A DNA stretch of 64,000 nucleotides. Source: Nageia nagi. Lineage: Eukaryota; Pinophyta. Positions 45,301 through 57,506 of the stretch are shown in pieces. The stretch is taken from positions 25,792,001-25,856,000 of the forward strand of contig JBITNC010000001.1 of NCBI GenBank assembly GCA_050084985.1, in the 5' to 3' direction. The notes below the pieces were generated by a model. The model saw nothing but the letters and a program-made list of their open reading frames with translations, was not told where the DNA came from and searched no databases. Within the stretch, counting starts at the first letter, position 1. Each line of letters begins with the position of its first letter. The position numbers were made by a program, and so were the translations under genes.

Positions 45301-46334
45301 GCCTCAAGAGAGCGAGAAGCTCTAGCAAATTCAGTTCGAATGACAAGGTTGGACTTACGCCTCCTTTTAGCAAACTCTGCTCCAATGGTTCTAAGAACTT
45401 TAGTAGTTCTTGAAATGGCATTATTCCACCAAGTGATCCAACCAGTCACACCAAGAGGCCGAGGGATAATATTCCAAATGCGAAAAATGTGCTCTTTCAT
45501 AGAGGGACATGGCAACAAGGAAGTGTTCATATACCACTAAGGTTTGAAGATTCTTTAGGAATATGATTGTATTTAATATTGAACATTATTGGAGCATGAT
45601 CAGATAGAGTAGTATCTGGCACCACATAAACAGGAGGAGATTGGGATATAAGATTCTCAAAATAAAAAGAATCTGATTCTGAAAGCATAGCTCTATCAAG
45701 CCTTTTCAAAACTCAATTATTTCCTGCTTGTAAATTAGACCAAGTAAACCAATGAGACTCTTGAAAATTTGTAGGTGAGAAGGTAGAATTCGGATCATAT
45801 AGGCTAAGCTTATTTTTAAGAAAAAACCAAGCTTCTCTTTCACCCAAATTCCAGCGAAAAGGGTTATGACTTTGTTTATCAACAAATTTTTCTACCATAT
45901 TAAAGTCCCCACATAAGACCCAAGTTGCAAGAGGTAAGGAGAAAGCTAACCAACTCCAAAGAGACCGCCTATCATGAGCATCATTTGAAGCATAAATATT
46001 AATAAGACCGAAAGGTTTACCATGCAACTCAAACAAAGTCCAAACCGCTTGATTTGAAGGGTCCACCCCCCAAGAAACCATATGTGACTGCCATTTTTGG
46101 GAAATAAAAGTGATAGCACCACCAGAACCATTAACATGATTTGTATGAAAAAAATTACCACTCTGCCAGAGAAACTTACAGGTACACTATAACAGAAAAT
46201 CTGTAATTTTAACTTCTTGAAGGCAAACAAAATCAACACTACCAAACTGGAGATTGACATCAGCAATCTCATCTCGGACGTATATTTACAGGATGGGTCT
46301 ATAACCCTCTTACATTCCATGAGAAAAAAATCAT
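42369..46334 (-). pseudogene. L1 ORF2 (endonuclease, reverse transcriptase, zf-RVT), broken
   Basis: It starts MIFFSWNVRGL at 46334 and meets a stop at once. Endonuclease motifs: LQEVK, NIYASNDAHDRRS, LCGDFNMVEKF (45890-45930) and TLSDHAPIMF (45580-45610). Reverse transcriptase: TGFVQGRYILDNVIAVWEG, FIKIDFEKAYDRIEW (44465-44510) and the catalytic HFADDSFLTV (44155-44185). The C-terminal 419-codon frame (42369-43628) holds a zf-RVT domain: PKQSFLGWSLLHQGLPIG, then CAFCNQPEDFLHVFWSC (42770-42840). At least five stops or shifts separate the pieces. Confidence 0.9.
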
Positions 46335-47519
46335 GAGTTACTATGTAGGGTTTGAAGATCCATATCATCCCCCATGGAACCCATGTCCTGTAAAACTGTA
46401 AATGCATTACCCTTTCTAAGTTGCTCATCAACCTGACATTTTTTCTCCAAAGGTCCTTCATAAGCTCCTCTTTGGGGACTATGAGATCGACCAACTTTAT
46501 GACCAAAAATTCCTTCTGTACCCTGGGAATAAGGAGTAGCAACAACAGCAGCAAAAGAAGGTCCTGACCATTCATTATGAATAGGTTGATTGGAAGAGGG
46601 GTTTTGATTCACAATAGTAACTTCTGGACCAGGAGGGCTTTCAGAGGAAGGAACTGGAGCAGGGTGGGATGGTTGAGTGATAGATTCTTGTGGAACAGAT
46701 TGGCGTTATGACGGTTAGGAACCATTTTCCATTCCTCCTCCCCTTTAGAAGGATTTTGAGTTGATGCAGCAGGTTTCTCCACAGAGACAAGTGATTTTGC
46801 TTTGTGCTGGCTTGCCATGAGAGGGCAATCCCTAATCTTATGAAGGGAAGATTGATAACGAAAACATGTGTCAGGTAAACCAATATACTGAACTTTTTGC
46901 ATAAGAGATTCATTTCCAATAACAATTTCAATTTCTTCTGGCCTGTCCTTGGTGATATCAATTCTAACACAAACACGACAAGAAGGTCGAGCTGAGAAAA
47001 AACGTTCAGGCTCATAACACACAAAAGTTCCAATTTGCTCAGCCATGGGTTTAAGAAAACTCCACATAGGAATAGGGAGGTTCGGAAACTCAATCCAAAC
47101 AGGGACTTTCGTTGCAGAATTTCGTTCTACAGAGAATTGGCTATTAAAAGCTTGAAGGATTAACAGGGAATTTCGAACTGTCCAAGGTCCTTTAGACAAG
47201 GCTTTCTGTGCCTGAGAGACTTCATCAAAATGAAAGAGAAAAAAACCCTTAGTCAAATTGCGGACATTCTCTACTTTAATACCATATGGCCCCAAACTTG
47301 TTGAACCCAAGTACGTAGCATAGAATCATTAGGAATACGACCCAGAAAGTACCCAACCAGGGTATGAGACTCAAACCACTGACATGCAGAATTGAACTCA
47401 CTTACAGGAACCAAAAGCTTAGGAACAGAAGAGGTACCTCATGCTCGACCTTCAGAAGGAATTTCCTTAGATGTTTCTCGATCGCCATCACTCATACCAT
47501 CAACCGCTATCGAGGTCAT
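46331..47519 (-). pseudogene. L1 ORF1 (DUF4283 and CCHC-type RNA-binding protein), broken
   Basis: The start ATG at 47519 reads MTSIAVDGMSDGDRE. An N-terminal DUF4283-like region gives FLGRIPNDSMLRTWVQQVWG, then KGFFLFHFDEVSQAQKAL, GPWTVRNSLLILQAF and VPVWIEFPNLPI. A knuckle remnant follows, DTCFRYQSSLHKIRDCPL, missing one expected Cys. The frame is broken by a stop near 47440, a shift near 47300 and another near 46620. The last part ends in TGA at 46331-46333, overlapping the ORF2 ATG. The product would coat LINE RNA. Confidence 0.82.
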
Positions 47520-47881
47520 TCTTAACCCGAATAGCTACCGCCAAAGGCGGTGAAATGAAACTACAAGCAATGCAAATTAATGTAGAGATCCTGTAGTATT
47601 CCAAATGAATGCAAAGTATGAAACCAAGGCCAAACAACATGAACATGCAGGTGGCGGCAGCGCTCCAAACCCTAGTAGCCAGAGCTCCTCCTACGCATGA
47701 TTTATACTTTGGATTTAAATTTTATGTTTGTAGGATTGTCTTCCATCAAAGTTACTCGGAAGTCGCATTGGCCACATCCATAGTAGCTGAAAATTATCAA
47801 TTAGATTGAGCATATCAACATCATGTGATAGAGAAAGTTTCGAACTTGAGAATATCATTTTTTTTCACTTGAGAGGTATAA

Positions 47882-48108
47882 ATGTTAAAAACCATAATCT
47901 TATTATGGTATTTGTAAATATTTAGAAATTAGACATGTGTCAATGACAAGTGTCATTTGAAGTTAGTTAGAGAAATTTTAGCTTAGTGCTTAGGCAGGTA
48001 AATTAGTTAGGATGAGGTGTACACTTAGTTGCACCATTAGATTTGTTATTAACCACTTGGGTTAGTAAATTATTGAGTTATAATCTGGAGTTTTATGACC
48101 ATTCCTCA
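47882..48108 (+). repeat. 5' LTR of element E
   Basis: 227 bp, TGTTAAAAACC..CATTCCTCA. It lacks about 23 bp present in the 3' LTR (scattered short gaps after position 175). Confidence 0.95.
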
Positions 48109-48109
48109 T

Positions 48110-48122
48110 TGGTATCAGAGCA
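48110..48122 (+). other. Primer binding site of element E
   Basis: TGGTATCAGAGCA, complementary to the 3' end of plant initiator-Met tRNA, one base after the 5' LTR. Confidence 0.92.
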
Positions 48123-50180
48123 AGGAATTTGGAAAACTCCATGCAAATTCGTCACTATAGTTTGCTGTGATTTCAAGTAGTATTTTGTTTTGGAGTCTTG
48201 GTTGCTGAGTTTTATCAATGTGTGGCTCCTCTTCAGCAAACATTGTGATGAATACCTGCATGCATTGTATTAGTTTGAGTTGTTGATTGCTGGACATCGT
48301 TGCTTGACTATTCTGGTTCTATGGTGGTTGTTGTTCTCCTTGGAGACTGATGAAACCCCCTCCAACAGCTCGTGTGCATGTATTAAGGATTATGGGCATC
48401 TCTGTTGAATGCTGGTTGAACGTTGGTTCCTTCATTTGCTCATGTGGTCTTAATCTCTGTTGAAGCTCACATTTTAGCGGGTATTTCATGAGGTGCTTGA
48501 GGTGCAGCAGTTCTTGCAGTTTCGTGGGCATCTCTCTTCTTTCGTGAGCTGTTTGCAGCATTTCGTGGGCATCTCTCTTCGTTTCATGAGCTATTTGCAG
48601 CATTTCGTGGGCATCTCTCTTCATTTTGATCTAGACGTATGCTTTGTGCGACGAAATTCCAGCGTGGCTCTTCTTTTTTCGGATCTTCTGTGGCTAACGT
48701 GCAACGTCGCGGATCTAAGCTGCGTGAGCAAATTCCAGCCGTATAGAAAGCTGAATCCGCCCCCTTGCTTCGATCAGACACCTCTTGCATACGTTGAGAG
48801 TGGTGGTCCTCCAGTTCGTAGCTCTCTAGAACTTCAGACGTGGAACCTCAAATGTGATTATTTTTTGCTGCACTCCAGACGTAACTTCGTAGCTCTCCAT
48901 ACTGGCCTATTCTGCTGAACGTTGGATGGGTTTTTTTGCTGCACTCTCACCGTCTGAAACCCTTGACATGGAGCCATGGCGCTGTGCTTAGACGTGAATG
49001 TAGCTACTCTTCTCGAACGTCTCTGTTGGGTGTGCATGCATTGACGCTGCACCAGCCAAACGTGGACTCCTGAAATGGGCTTTCTAGCTCTCAACGTAGC
49101 TCTGACATAGCTGCAATTCGTAGCTCCCTTCATTGTTCGTATCTCTGCTGCTGTTTGTTGCTAGAGTGGGCCTTCTAAAACTATAAACTCCTTTTGGTGA
49201 TTTTACAATGTGAGCTCCTCCCATTACCTGACAATATTTCTGAACGTGGGGTTTCCATAGTGGCCCGCCTATTTTCTCGCCCCCTCATTCAGGTGCCTTT
49301 AATATTTTTTAAACATGGTCACTTTAATATTCGTAGTGGAGATATTTTAGGAGTTGTTTAATTATTTTGTTTGGAATTTTATTTTGGAGTGATAAGGTGT
49401 ATAAAATATTTTGCTACTCCAAAATATTTAATTGCAAATTTTATATTTGGGTATATTTAAATATTTAAAGTTATTAAATATTTTAATTTTATATTAAAAT
49501 ATTTTTTAATTTTCAAATATTTTGGCAATGATACGATCTACCGGATGTCATGCCATTCTTATGAATATACTTGAAAATGAAAATCCTGAAAACTTTGATG
49601 AAGAAGTAAGAGTGTACGGTATTGATACTTTCTTCAAGATCTCAAAAATATAGTCATTCAATACCAACAAATTATTCCTTCTGACGTACACTACGACGGT
49701 GATTTTGAAGACAATGAGTACTTTGATAGTGCTCCATTTCCTAGTAAAGAATACGAGCCTGAGGAGATTGCAGAAAATTCAATTGAGGAATACACACCAG
49801 CACCACAGCCACCTGAGATCATCATCATCAACGATAGTGACGAGTATACTCCAGCAGTTGCACCAGTTGATCAAAGTTTTAATCTCAATATTCCAGCCTC
49901 CGAGTCAGATTCAGGATTCTGATATCTTCAGCTGCACCAGTTGAAGAAAGAGAGAGAGATAACTTTGATCCTGATTATATCCATCCACCAATGGTGTTGA
50001 GCAACATATTCATGAATGCATCGATGCATGTGGATCGATTTAGACTTGTAAATTTCTATATTTGACATCATCTTGCTCTATTTTGCCTTGTTTGAGCAAA
50101 GATTGTTTATATTTCAAATATAGTAAATTATCTACTTCTTTTGTGACTTTGCAACTTTTCATCTTACAAAATGCATTCCT
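48123..50180 (+). other. Two-kilobase leader of element E
   Basis: Lies between the primer site and gag. Includes three 41-42 bp tandem units (about 48521-48645, 'ttcgtgggcatctctcttc'), an open frame of 141 codons over them (48493-48918) that I do not recognise, an AT-rich stretch (49320-49530), and an acidic, Pro/Glu/Asp-rich frame from about 49629 to its stop at 49922. It could be captured host sequence or an unusual 5' UTR. Confidence 0.6.
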
Positions 50181-50990
50181 TAGTAAGCATTATTGGGGTT
50201 GTTTTGATGGTCAAAATAATTGGTCAGAATGGTATAGGAAGATAAAAAAACACGCTCATCTTCAATGATTTTTGGGAAGGTATATGTGATGGAAAAACCA
50301 AACCCATCAAACCAACTGATGACAAAGAGCTCATGGTTTGGAACATGAAGAATTGCAAAGCGTATGCTCTAATAGCTGCTTCTATATCTGAAGAAGTCAA
50401 TTGACATATCAATTCAATTGATGATGCTTGGAGTGCACTGGAAAAGTTAAAAGAGTTGTATGACTCTCATTCAGCATTGGAACGCATCCAACTTTAGTTA
50501 AAGCTCTTCAATTTGCAGTTGCAAAACAATGATCCCATAGCACTTATTTCAAAAATCAGTGCAATAATGTATGATATGAGGCTACAAGTGTTAAAATTGA
50601 TATTTCTCTTGCAGCCTTGATCAAAGCTCTCTATCCCACATACTCAACTTATCTTGAATCACTTCAAGCGAGTGGACAATTAGCCACCCTCACCTTCAAA
50701 ACTTTGTCAGAAAAGATTGCAGAACGTGAAAAAGCTTTTGGAAAGAATACCAATGATGTTTCAGATATTGTTTACAATGCTCAGTCAGAGAAGAATGATG
50801 CTTCTTATGCAGATAGTAGCAATAGAGGTCGTGGTCGAAAAAATTTCAGAGGCAGAGGAGGTAGAAATCAAGGAGGTCATGGAGATAAAAGGGAGAAGTC
50901 AAATTTATATTGCACTTGATGCGATAGAAAAGGCCATGAAGTTGCTACATGTCGCATTCCATGGGAGAAAATTGTTGAAAAAGAAAGAGC
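50180..50990 (+). pseudogene. Element E gag, broken
   Basis: Copia-type gag fragments in shifting frames: NWSEWYRKIKKH near 50220, 'GKTKPIKPTDDKELMVW' near 50300, DAWSALEKLKELYDSH near 50430 and a long open tail 50617-50919. The tail carries an Arg/Gly-rich basic stretch and runs into a CCHC knuckle (C-x2-C-x4-H-x4-C, 50910-50957) with a TGA stop between its first two cysteines. In the family this protein packages the element's RNA. Confidence 0.85.
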
Positions 50991-50999
50991 AACAAGGTG

Positions 51000-53900
51000 A
51001 TCAGAGTAAGAACTCTGCATCCGCTCATTTTGTTATAGCTGAATGTAACATTGGTCTTAGTGACCTAATAAATACTTCATATGCATCATGGGAAGATGCA
51101 TGGTTGCTTGATACGGGAGCAACATGTCATATGAATTTCAGGAGGGATTTCTTTGAAGAATTGAATGAAGATATTGATGGTGCAGTCTACTTTGCAGATC
51201 GATCAAAACTTAAGCCATCTGAAATTGGCTCAATCAGGCTTAAACTACCAGGATTTCTAGATTTTGTGCTTCAAAATGTACTTTATCTTCCAGAATTGAG
51301 GAGAAATTTGCTTTCCCTTGTTCTTGTTTGACAACAAGGACATACCATCCATATGTTCGATGGCAAGGTGGAAATACGACAATCTCCTGACAACAAAGTT
51401 GTGATGCTTGGTTTGGAAGATGGAAAGCTATTGAAACTCACTGGTGCTTCTGTTCGATCAAAGGAATTTGCATTCCTTACACATCAAGAAAAAGGTACAC
51501 TTCCCTCAAGTCTTTTGTGGCATGCTAGATTTGGGCACCTTAATTTTGATGACCTACGTCTTTTAAAGAAACGAGGTTTTAGTGGTTTGCCTATAATACC
51601 TAGGAACATTGCCCCTTGTGAAGCCTGTATCCTAAGAAAGCACCATAAGCAACCATTTATAAATTCCCAATGGAGAGCCACTAGAAAACTTGAACTAGTT
51701 TATTCGATTTGTGTGGTCCATTTTCTGTACCTTCTCAGCTGGGAATAGATATATTATGACATTCATTGATGATTATTCTAGGATGTCTTGGGTTTATTTC
51801 TTAAAACATAAGTCTGAAGCTTTTTCCAAATTCAAAGACTTTCATGTAAGTATTGAAAATGAAGCTCATACTCGTATAGGTATCCTTCGTTCAGATAATG
51901 GGGGGGAATATACTTCAAATGACTTCAAATCTTACTTACACCAACATGGGATTAAACATCAGACTATTGTTCCCTATAACCCACAACAAAATGGGGTTGC
52001 TGAAAGATTGAACATAACTCTATTAAACATGGCCCGTGCAATGATATTCTTCAAGAATGTCAAAATTATGTTTTGGGGTGATGTAGTTCAATGTGCTGTT
52101 TATTTGAGAAATAGATCTCCTTCTCATGCTCTCAAAGATAAGACTCCATTTGAAATGTGGTTTGGTCGTATTCCTTCTGTACGTCATCTCAGGATCTTTG
52201 GTTCCACCTGTTATGCGCTCATACCTAAGGAACAACGAAGCAAGCTTGAAGCTAGGAGTCGAAAGTGTATTTTCTTGGGCTATTCAGACACTACCAAGGG
52301 ATACAAGCTTTATGATGAGGTAAACAAGAATTTCTCTTTGCAAGAGACGTTATCTTTCTTGAATTTTCCAAAAGTGACAATACTGTTGAGCGGCAGATTG
52401 ATCATCTTGATAAGTTTACCCATGGAAAGCATTATTTTGAAAAAGATTATGAAATTCCAAATCTTGAGGGGGGAATTCTTATATTGGATCCAAATTTGGA
52501 ATTTTTACCATTTGTTCATGAAGAACAAGCACCAAGAGTACCTCCTCTACTAGGTTCTTCCAGTTCATCGGTGCCAGTATCTGAGCGTCAGTTAGATGAT
52601 GTAATTCAAGGAATTGGTCGATTAAGTCTTGATGGAAGTGAAGCTCATCTCAGCTCAGTGATCAACCAAATCATCTCAGAGAATTCCAAAATGGGCCCAA
52701 AAAACACTTGAAAGTGTTCGTCCTGATGAAATTGGAAAGACAGGAACTCGAAGTTCCTACTAGACAAGACAAGAAAGTGGAGCAGTAGAAGATTCAGTTT
52801 CAGGTGATGTCCTTTCTTTTGATATGGAATTGAATTGTTCTAGCTGATTTTGAACCAACTTCTTTTAAAGAAGCTATTTCTCATGATGCTTGGAAAGAAG
52901 CTATGAAGAAAGAGTATGATGCTCTCATCAAGAATGGGACATGGAAGTTGGTAGATCCACAATATGGAATCAGACCTATTGGATGCAAGTGGGTTTACAA
53001 GAACAAGTATAAATCAGACAACTCACTTGATAAAAACAAAGCGAGGCTTGTTGCAAAAGGTTTTGCACAAAGAGAAGGCATTGACTATGATGAGACTTTT
53101 GCTCCTACAGCTAAATGGGCTACCATTCGTACTTTATTGACAATGGTAGCTCAACATAAGTGGAAGGTTCATCAAATGGACGTAAAGACAGCTTTCTGAA
53201 TGGTGATCTAAAAGAGAATGTTTACATGACATAGCCTGAGGGATTTGCAGTTAAAGGTCAAGAACATAAGGTATGCAAACTTATCAAGTCATTGTATGGA
53301 TTGAAGCAAGCTCCTCGTGCATGGTATGAAAAGCTTACTGAATATCTTTTAAAGTTAAAATTCAAGCACTACAACCTTATGATGCAACTTTGTTTGTTAA
53401 GAAATTTGGCAACACTATTGTATATCTAGTGGTGTATGTAGATGATCTATTGATTACAGGGAACAATGAGAGATATATAGCATCTGTGAAACAGGAATTG
53501 AAGAAAGGATTTGAAATGACAGATATGGGCCTGCTTTACTACTACTTGGGTGTTGAAGTAAATCAAACACCAAGTTACATATTTATTTCCCAAAAGAAGT
53601 ACATTGGAGAATTGTTGAATAAATTTAATATGGAAGATTGCAATCCTCTCTCTACTCCAATGGAACAAAATTTGAAGTTGAAATCAGTTGAGGGAAATCA
53701 ATTTGAGGATGCTACTAAATTCAGACAGTTGATAGGAAGTCATATTTATCTAACCACAACTAGATCAGATATTTCATTCGTAGTTGCAATACTTTCTCGA
53801 TTTATGCACACACCTTGTGAAGGTCATTGGCTAGCAGCGAAGAGAGTTCTTCGATATTTGAAAGGAACTCAAGATTATGGGCTAAAATATTCCAAGGTTA

Positions 53901-54388
53901 GAGACTTCAAACTGGTTGGATATTCTGATTCGGACTTTGTTGGTGATAAGGAAAATGGAGTTTCAACTTCAGGATATCTTATGAGTCTTGGATCAGTCGC
54001 TATTTCCTGAAGATCACGAAAATATACTGTTCCAGCAGATTCCACTACTGAGGCAGAATATGTGGTTGCAGCAGAAGCAACAAAAGAAATTGTGTGGCTC
54101 AGGAAAATACTAGAAGATTTGCAGGAGAAACAAGTGCTTCCAACTCCACTGTTAATCGATAATACTTCTGCAATCAAATTGGCCAAGAATCCAAAGTTTC
54201 ATGATCGAACAAAACATATCAATACAAAGTATCATTTGATTCGACATCATGTAGAGGCCAAGACAATTTGGGTGAAACATTGTTCCACTGAAGAACAAAT
54301 CGCAGACATCTTCACCAAGGCGCTTGGAAGAGAAAAGTTTGAGAAATTTAGATCAATGCTCGGACTTACAAATACCCCTTCAGATTAA
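51000..54388 (+). pseudogene. Element E pol: protease, integrase, reverse transcriptase, RNase H
   Basis: Protease active site LLDTGATCHM near 51106-51135. GAG-pre-integrase region LLWHARFGHLNFDDLRLL at 51515-51570. Integrase core with all three acidic residues: TFIDDYSRMSWVYF, LRSDNGGEYTS and QQNGVAERLN (51757-52020). Reverse transcriptase begins WKLVDPQYGIRPIGCKWVYK and has YVDDLLITGNN (53435-53465). RNase H shows GYSDSDFVGD, STTEAEYVVAAEA and IDNTSAIKLAKNP; the frame ends in TAA at about 54388. Frames break near 51330, 51700, 52400, 52750, 53200 and 54010, so it is inactive as written. The RT/RNase H half keeps the longest frames. Confidence 0.93.
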
Positions 54389-54397
54389 GGGGGGGAA

Positions 54398-54647
54398 TGT
54401 TAAAAACCATAATCTTATTATGGTATTTGTAAATATTTAGAAATTAGACATGTGTCAATGACAAGTGTCATTTGAAGTTAGTTAGAGAAATTTTAGCTTA
54501 GTGCTTAGGAAGGTAAATTAGTTAGGATGAGGTGTACACTTAGTTGCACCATTTTAGGAGTTTGTTAGTTAACCACTTTTGTGGTCTATATATTGTAAAT
54601 TATTCTTGAGTTAATATAATCTTGGAGTTTTATGATCCATTCCTGCA
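54398..54647 (+). repeat. 3' LTR of element E
   Basis: 250 bp, TGTTAAAAACC..CATTCCTGCA, directly after the purine tract. It includes a TATA-like 'ctatatattg' near 54586. Confidence 0.95.
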
Positions 54648-54652
54648 ATAAA

Positions 54653-55376
54653 CACCCACTTGTCTCTCTAACTCCCCTCATATGATTTGATATATGTAAG
54701 AATTTTTACTTTATCAATGTTTTGTAGTTTTTTTTCCAATAAGGTTAAAATAAAGTGGGTTTTCAAAACACAAGGCCCAAAAACCTGTATTTACAAAAGA
54801 TAGATTTTCAACATCTATAGCATTTGAAATATGGGCTATACATTTGTGGGTCTTTGTAGTTTGATTGCTAAAGCTACGAGAACTATTCTGGCTATGAGTA
54901 TCATTCTCTTTAGTAGTCTTACAAATGAAAAAAATATCGTAGACAACCACTAAATATCACATGAAGCTCATGTGCTAATGCCAAACATTTATGCTAAGTC
55001 TGAAAATACATTTTTGCATTTCAAACTTCGTAAATAATATCTATGTGTTGTATCTCCATCATCTTCATATAAAGCTTCATATTTTCCTTAGCATTTTGTA
55101 GTTTTTAAATTATATATATGGAAAAAAAAAATTACATTTATCAATTTTTTTTTTATTTTTACTATATTTTTTAGCAATTCGAGAGTATGTCATTGTCAAA
55201 GACCTTCAAGGTCTAGCTCCATCTTGATTTTGAGTACCTCCTTCATCGGGCTTTAGTTATGGTAGGAAACCTTACCTCCATGGATGGTGTCTTCATTATT
55301 CTTAGATATCTTTGTAAGGTCACTTTCATAGCTCTAAGAATCTTCCAAATTTGTTTTTCTTTTAAAGGATCCAAAA
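54653..55376. other. Unassigned sequence between elements E and I
   Basis: AT-rich; no gene or repeat recognised. Confidence 0.5.
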
Positions 55377-56465
55377 TTGGAGCATCTCATTTCAACAAAA
55401 TAAATATTCCACATCAAAGATCTCTTCATGACAATTTCATCGATTCAAACAACACGTAAATCTGATCCCTTATGTGTGAGAAATATGTTTTCAAAGTTTG
55501 AGTTTGTTTTATTAAAAAAAAAGGTTTAAAAAAGTAATTTTTCAAGTTCCTCTTTTTGTTAATTTTATTACATCATGTTGTAGAGCTTATCGTTCTGTTT
55601 TCGACACATTTACGATTCGTGAAATCGACTTCACGATCAAAAGTTATTACATTTTGAAGTTTGCAATTTTTTAATAAAATGGGGGCATTTTTGGAGGTTA
55701 GATTGCAAGGGGGCGTTTTGGAGGCCAAAAAACATTATTAGTCTATTTTTTTGAAGATTTACAAGATACCAAGTGGCATCATATCATTGGATGCACTTAG
55801 GAATTTAATTTTTATAAGATTTAAAGGTTTTTAAAGGTGTTTAGATTATTTGTATTAGTGTTTTGGCCTATTTTAGGGCTAGAAATATTTGCAAGCCTAT
55901 GTTTCCAAAGAGTGTGTTTGTTTGAATTCGAAAGTCAATTCTAGAAGATTAACTCAACCAATTGAACCCAAATTTAAGTTACAGGCAGATAGGAATATTG
56001 GGTATTAGAAAATAGTGTTTGTTAGTGGTTATGGCTATTCTAGAGGAGACCAGGTGGAGATGAGATTGGTTGGTTGCCACAACCAAAATTGTCTCTACAA
56101 GGTGTAATGCTAGTAAAATGATTGTAACTACATTTTTATATTATGAGCTAGCTTTCTTAAATTTATAAAAGGAAGATTAGTTATTATTATTTTTTCAGAT
56201 AAACTTTTGTTAGTCTATAGGAGGAAAAAGAGTGAAAAGACAATGGGAGAAATACACTAAGTGTTGTAACAATGAGATAGAGGAGAAATTTATGCAACTC
56301 CATATAATAAAAGAGAGCTTTGTGGTAAAAAAAAAAAATTATGGTGCATTTATTTTCCTAGTTCATGTATTTGCTACTACACTTGGAAATTTATTTCTTT
56401 TTCTACATGAGATAACAAGGCAAAATTTAAACAATTTGTTTGTAAAAAAATATTATTACGGATCA
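55377..56465 (+). repeat. 5' LTR of element I
   Basis: About 1089 bp; the first base is G instead of T (GGATCC for TGATCC). It aligns with the 3' LTR through blocks such as 'ttccacatcaaagatctcttcatgac' and the end ..TATTACGGATCA. Confidence 0.88.
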
Positions 56466-56468
56466 TGT

Positions 56469-56481
56469 TGGTATCAGAGCA
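56469..56481 (+). other. Primer binding site of element I
   Basis: Perfect TGGTATCAGAGCA, three bases after the 5' LTR. Confidence 0.9.
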
Positions 56482-56648
56482 TTTTTTATTATGGGAATTT
56501 ATTAATCTATCTTCGTAAGGCTTTGTATGGTTGCAATTATTTTGCATGATTATTAGATTACAAAGCAAAAGAGGTGAAGGAGAGATTGTTGAAGAGGATC
56601 TTAATATTGGATAGAGAATTTGGTTGCAGCAACAAAGAGAAGATAAAA

Positions 56649-57506
56649 TGGCAGAAGAGAATCCATCTACTACGTAAGAAGATTTTTCAAAAAGGCTCAA
56701 GATGATCAAGGAGACATTGAATAACCTAGTTAATACTATTATGAATTTGCAAAAGAATGAAGATGGAGGTGAATAAAAAGAGAATTTGTACATTAGGAAG
56801 ATTTATCGAATCAAGAAAAGATTTCCCTTGAATCTAGAGGTGATGTTCGAGCTCAAATTCTTTGGAGAAGAGATGGATCCCAAAAAGCTTAATCAATGGT
56901 TTAAACAAATGGAGGCCTATTTTCAAATCCAAAAGATTGAAAGTGATGAGGATAAAATCAAAATAACTAAATTGAAATTAGAGAGACATGCTCTAGTTTG
57001 GTAGGAAACCTATTTAGATTCTATCACAAGTTTTGTGGAAACACCAATGAAAAGATGGAGTGCACTTAAAGAATTGCTTCGAGATTAGTTATACCCCCTT
57101 GGCCATCGATAAAAGCAAACCATGGAGTGGTATCATTTCAGGCAAGCAAAAGGGCAAAGTGTCCAAGAGTACACCATTGAATTCAAGAAAAAAGCTACCT
57201 TGCGTAGTGAGTATTTGAAAACTGATACAAATTTGTTGAAGTACATTGAAGGTATCAATAGTTATCTTCACCACATCATATTACTTTTCAAGCCTATGGA
57301 TGTGGATGAAGTATGTGTCCAAGCGTAATATCTGGAGGAACATGGAAGGTACGATAGAGAGGAATATCATTCCAAGTCAAAAGGAAAAGATAAATTTGTT
57401 GCATCTTCTACAAAAGAGGATAATAAAAAAAAAGAGGATATTGTTCTCATTGCGACAAAGATGGTCATACGAAAGATGGGTGTTGGAAGCTTCATCCTAA
57501 TTAAGC
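56649..57506 (+). pseudogene. Element I gag with CCHC zinc knuckle, broken
   Basis: ATG at about 56649 reads MAEENPSTT, then a stop. The frame resumes with a retrotransposon-gag core: KLNQWFKQMEAYFQIQK, then 'LKLERHALVW' (56885-57003) and WYHFRQAKGQSVQEYTIEFK (57126-57185). A shifted frame gives a zinc knuckle, YCSHCDKDGHTKDGCWKLHP, at about 57441-57500, with intact C-x2-C-x4-H-x4-C spacing. The order suits a gypsy-type gag. It carries at least three stops and one frameshift. No pol domain follows before the 3' LTR. Confidence 0.85.

Larger units (their letters stand above)
42128..47600 (-). mobile_element. Element G: L1-type LINE with ORF1 and ORF2, minus strand
   Basis: On the minus strand: ORF1 (DUF4283-like with zinc knuckle), ORF2 (endonuclease, reverse transcriptase, zf-RVT), a short 3' UTR ending GTCTTTTCATC, and a 12-nt poly(A) (T run 42128-42139). 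It is near full length but carries several stops and frameshifts. The 5' limit is approximate because I could not find a target-site duplication. Its 3' end points at the rhodanese gene, about 320 bp from the start codon, in the same orientation as the gene. Confidence 0.88.
47882..54647 (+). mobile_element. Element E: Ty1/copia LTR retrotransposon, recent but frame-broken
   Basis: LTRs at 47882-48108 and 54398-54647, with a perfect 5-bp duplication ATAAA (47877-47881 and 54648-54652). A perfect initiator-Met primer site TGGTATCAGAGCA lies at 48110-48122 and a purine tract TTAAGGGGGGGAA at 54385-54397. Pol order is protease, integrase, reverse transcriptase, RNase H, which defines Ty1/copia. 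The first ~175 bp of the LTRs differ by about one substitution, but the 5' LTR has several small deletions towards its end. A 2-kb leader precedes gag. Confidence 0.95.

Noticed and set aside
48493-48918. 141-codon frame in the copia leader as a host gene
   Set aside because: It begins across three short tandem units and lies wholly between the LTR and gag; no domain seen. Reported only as part of the leader.
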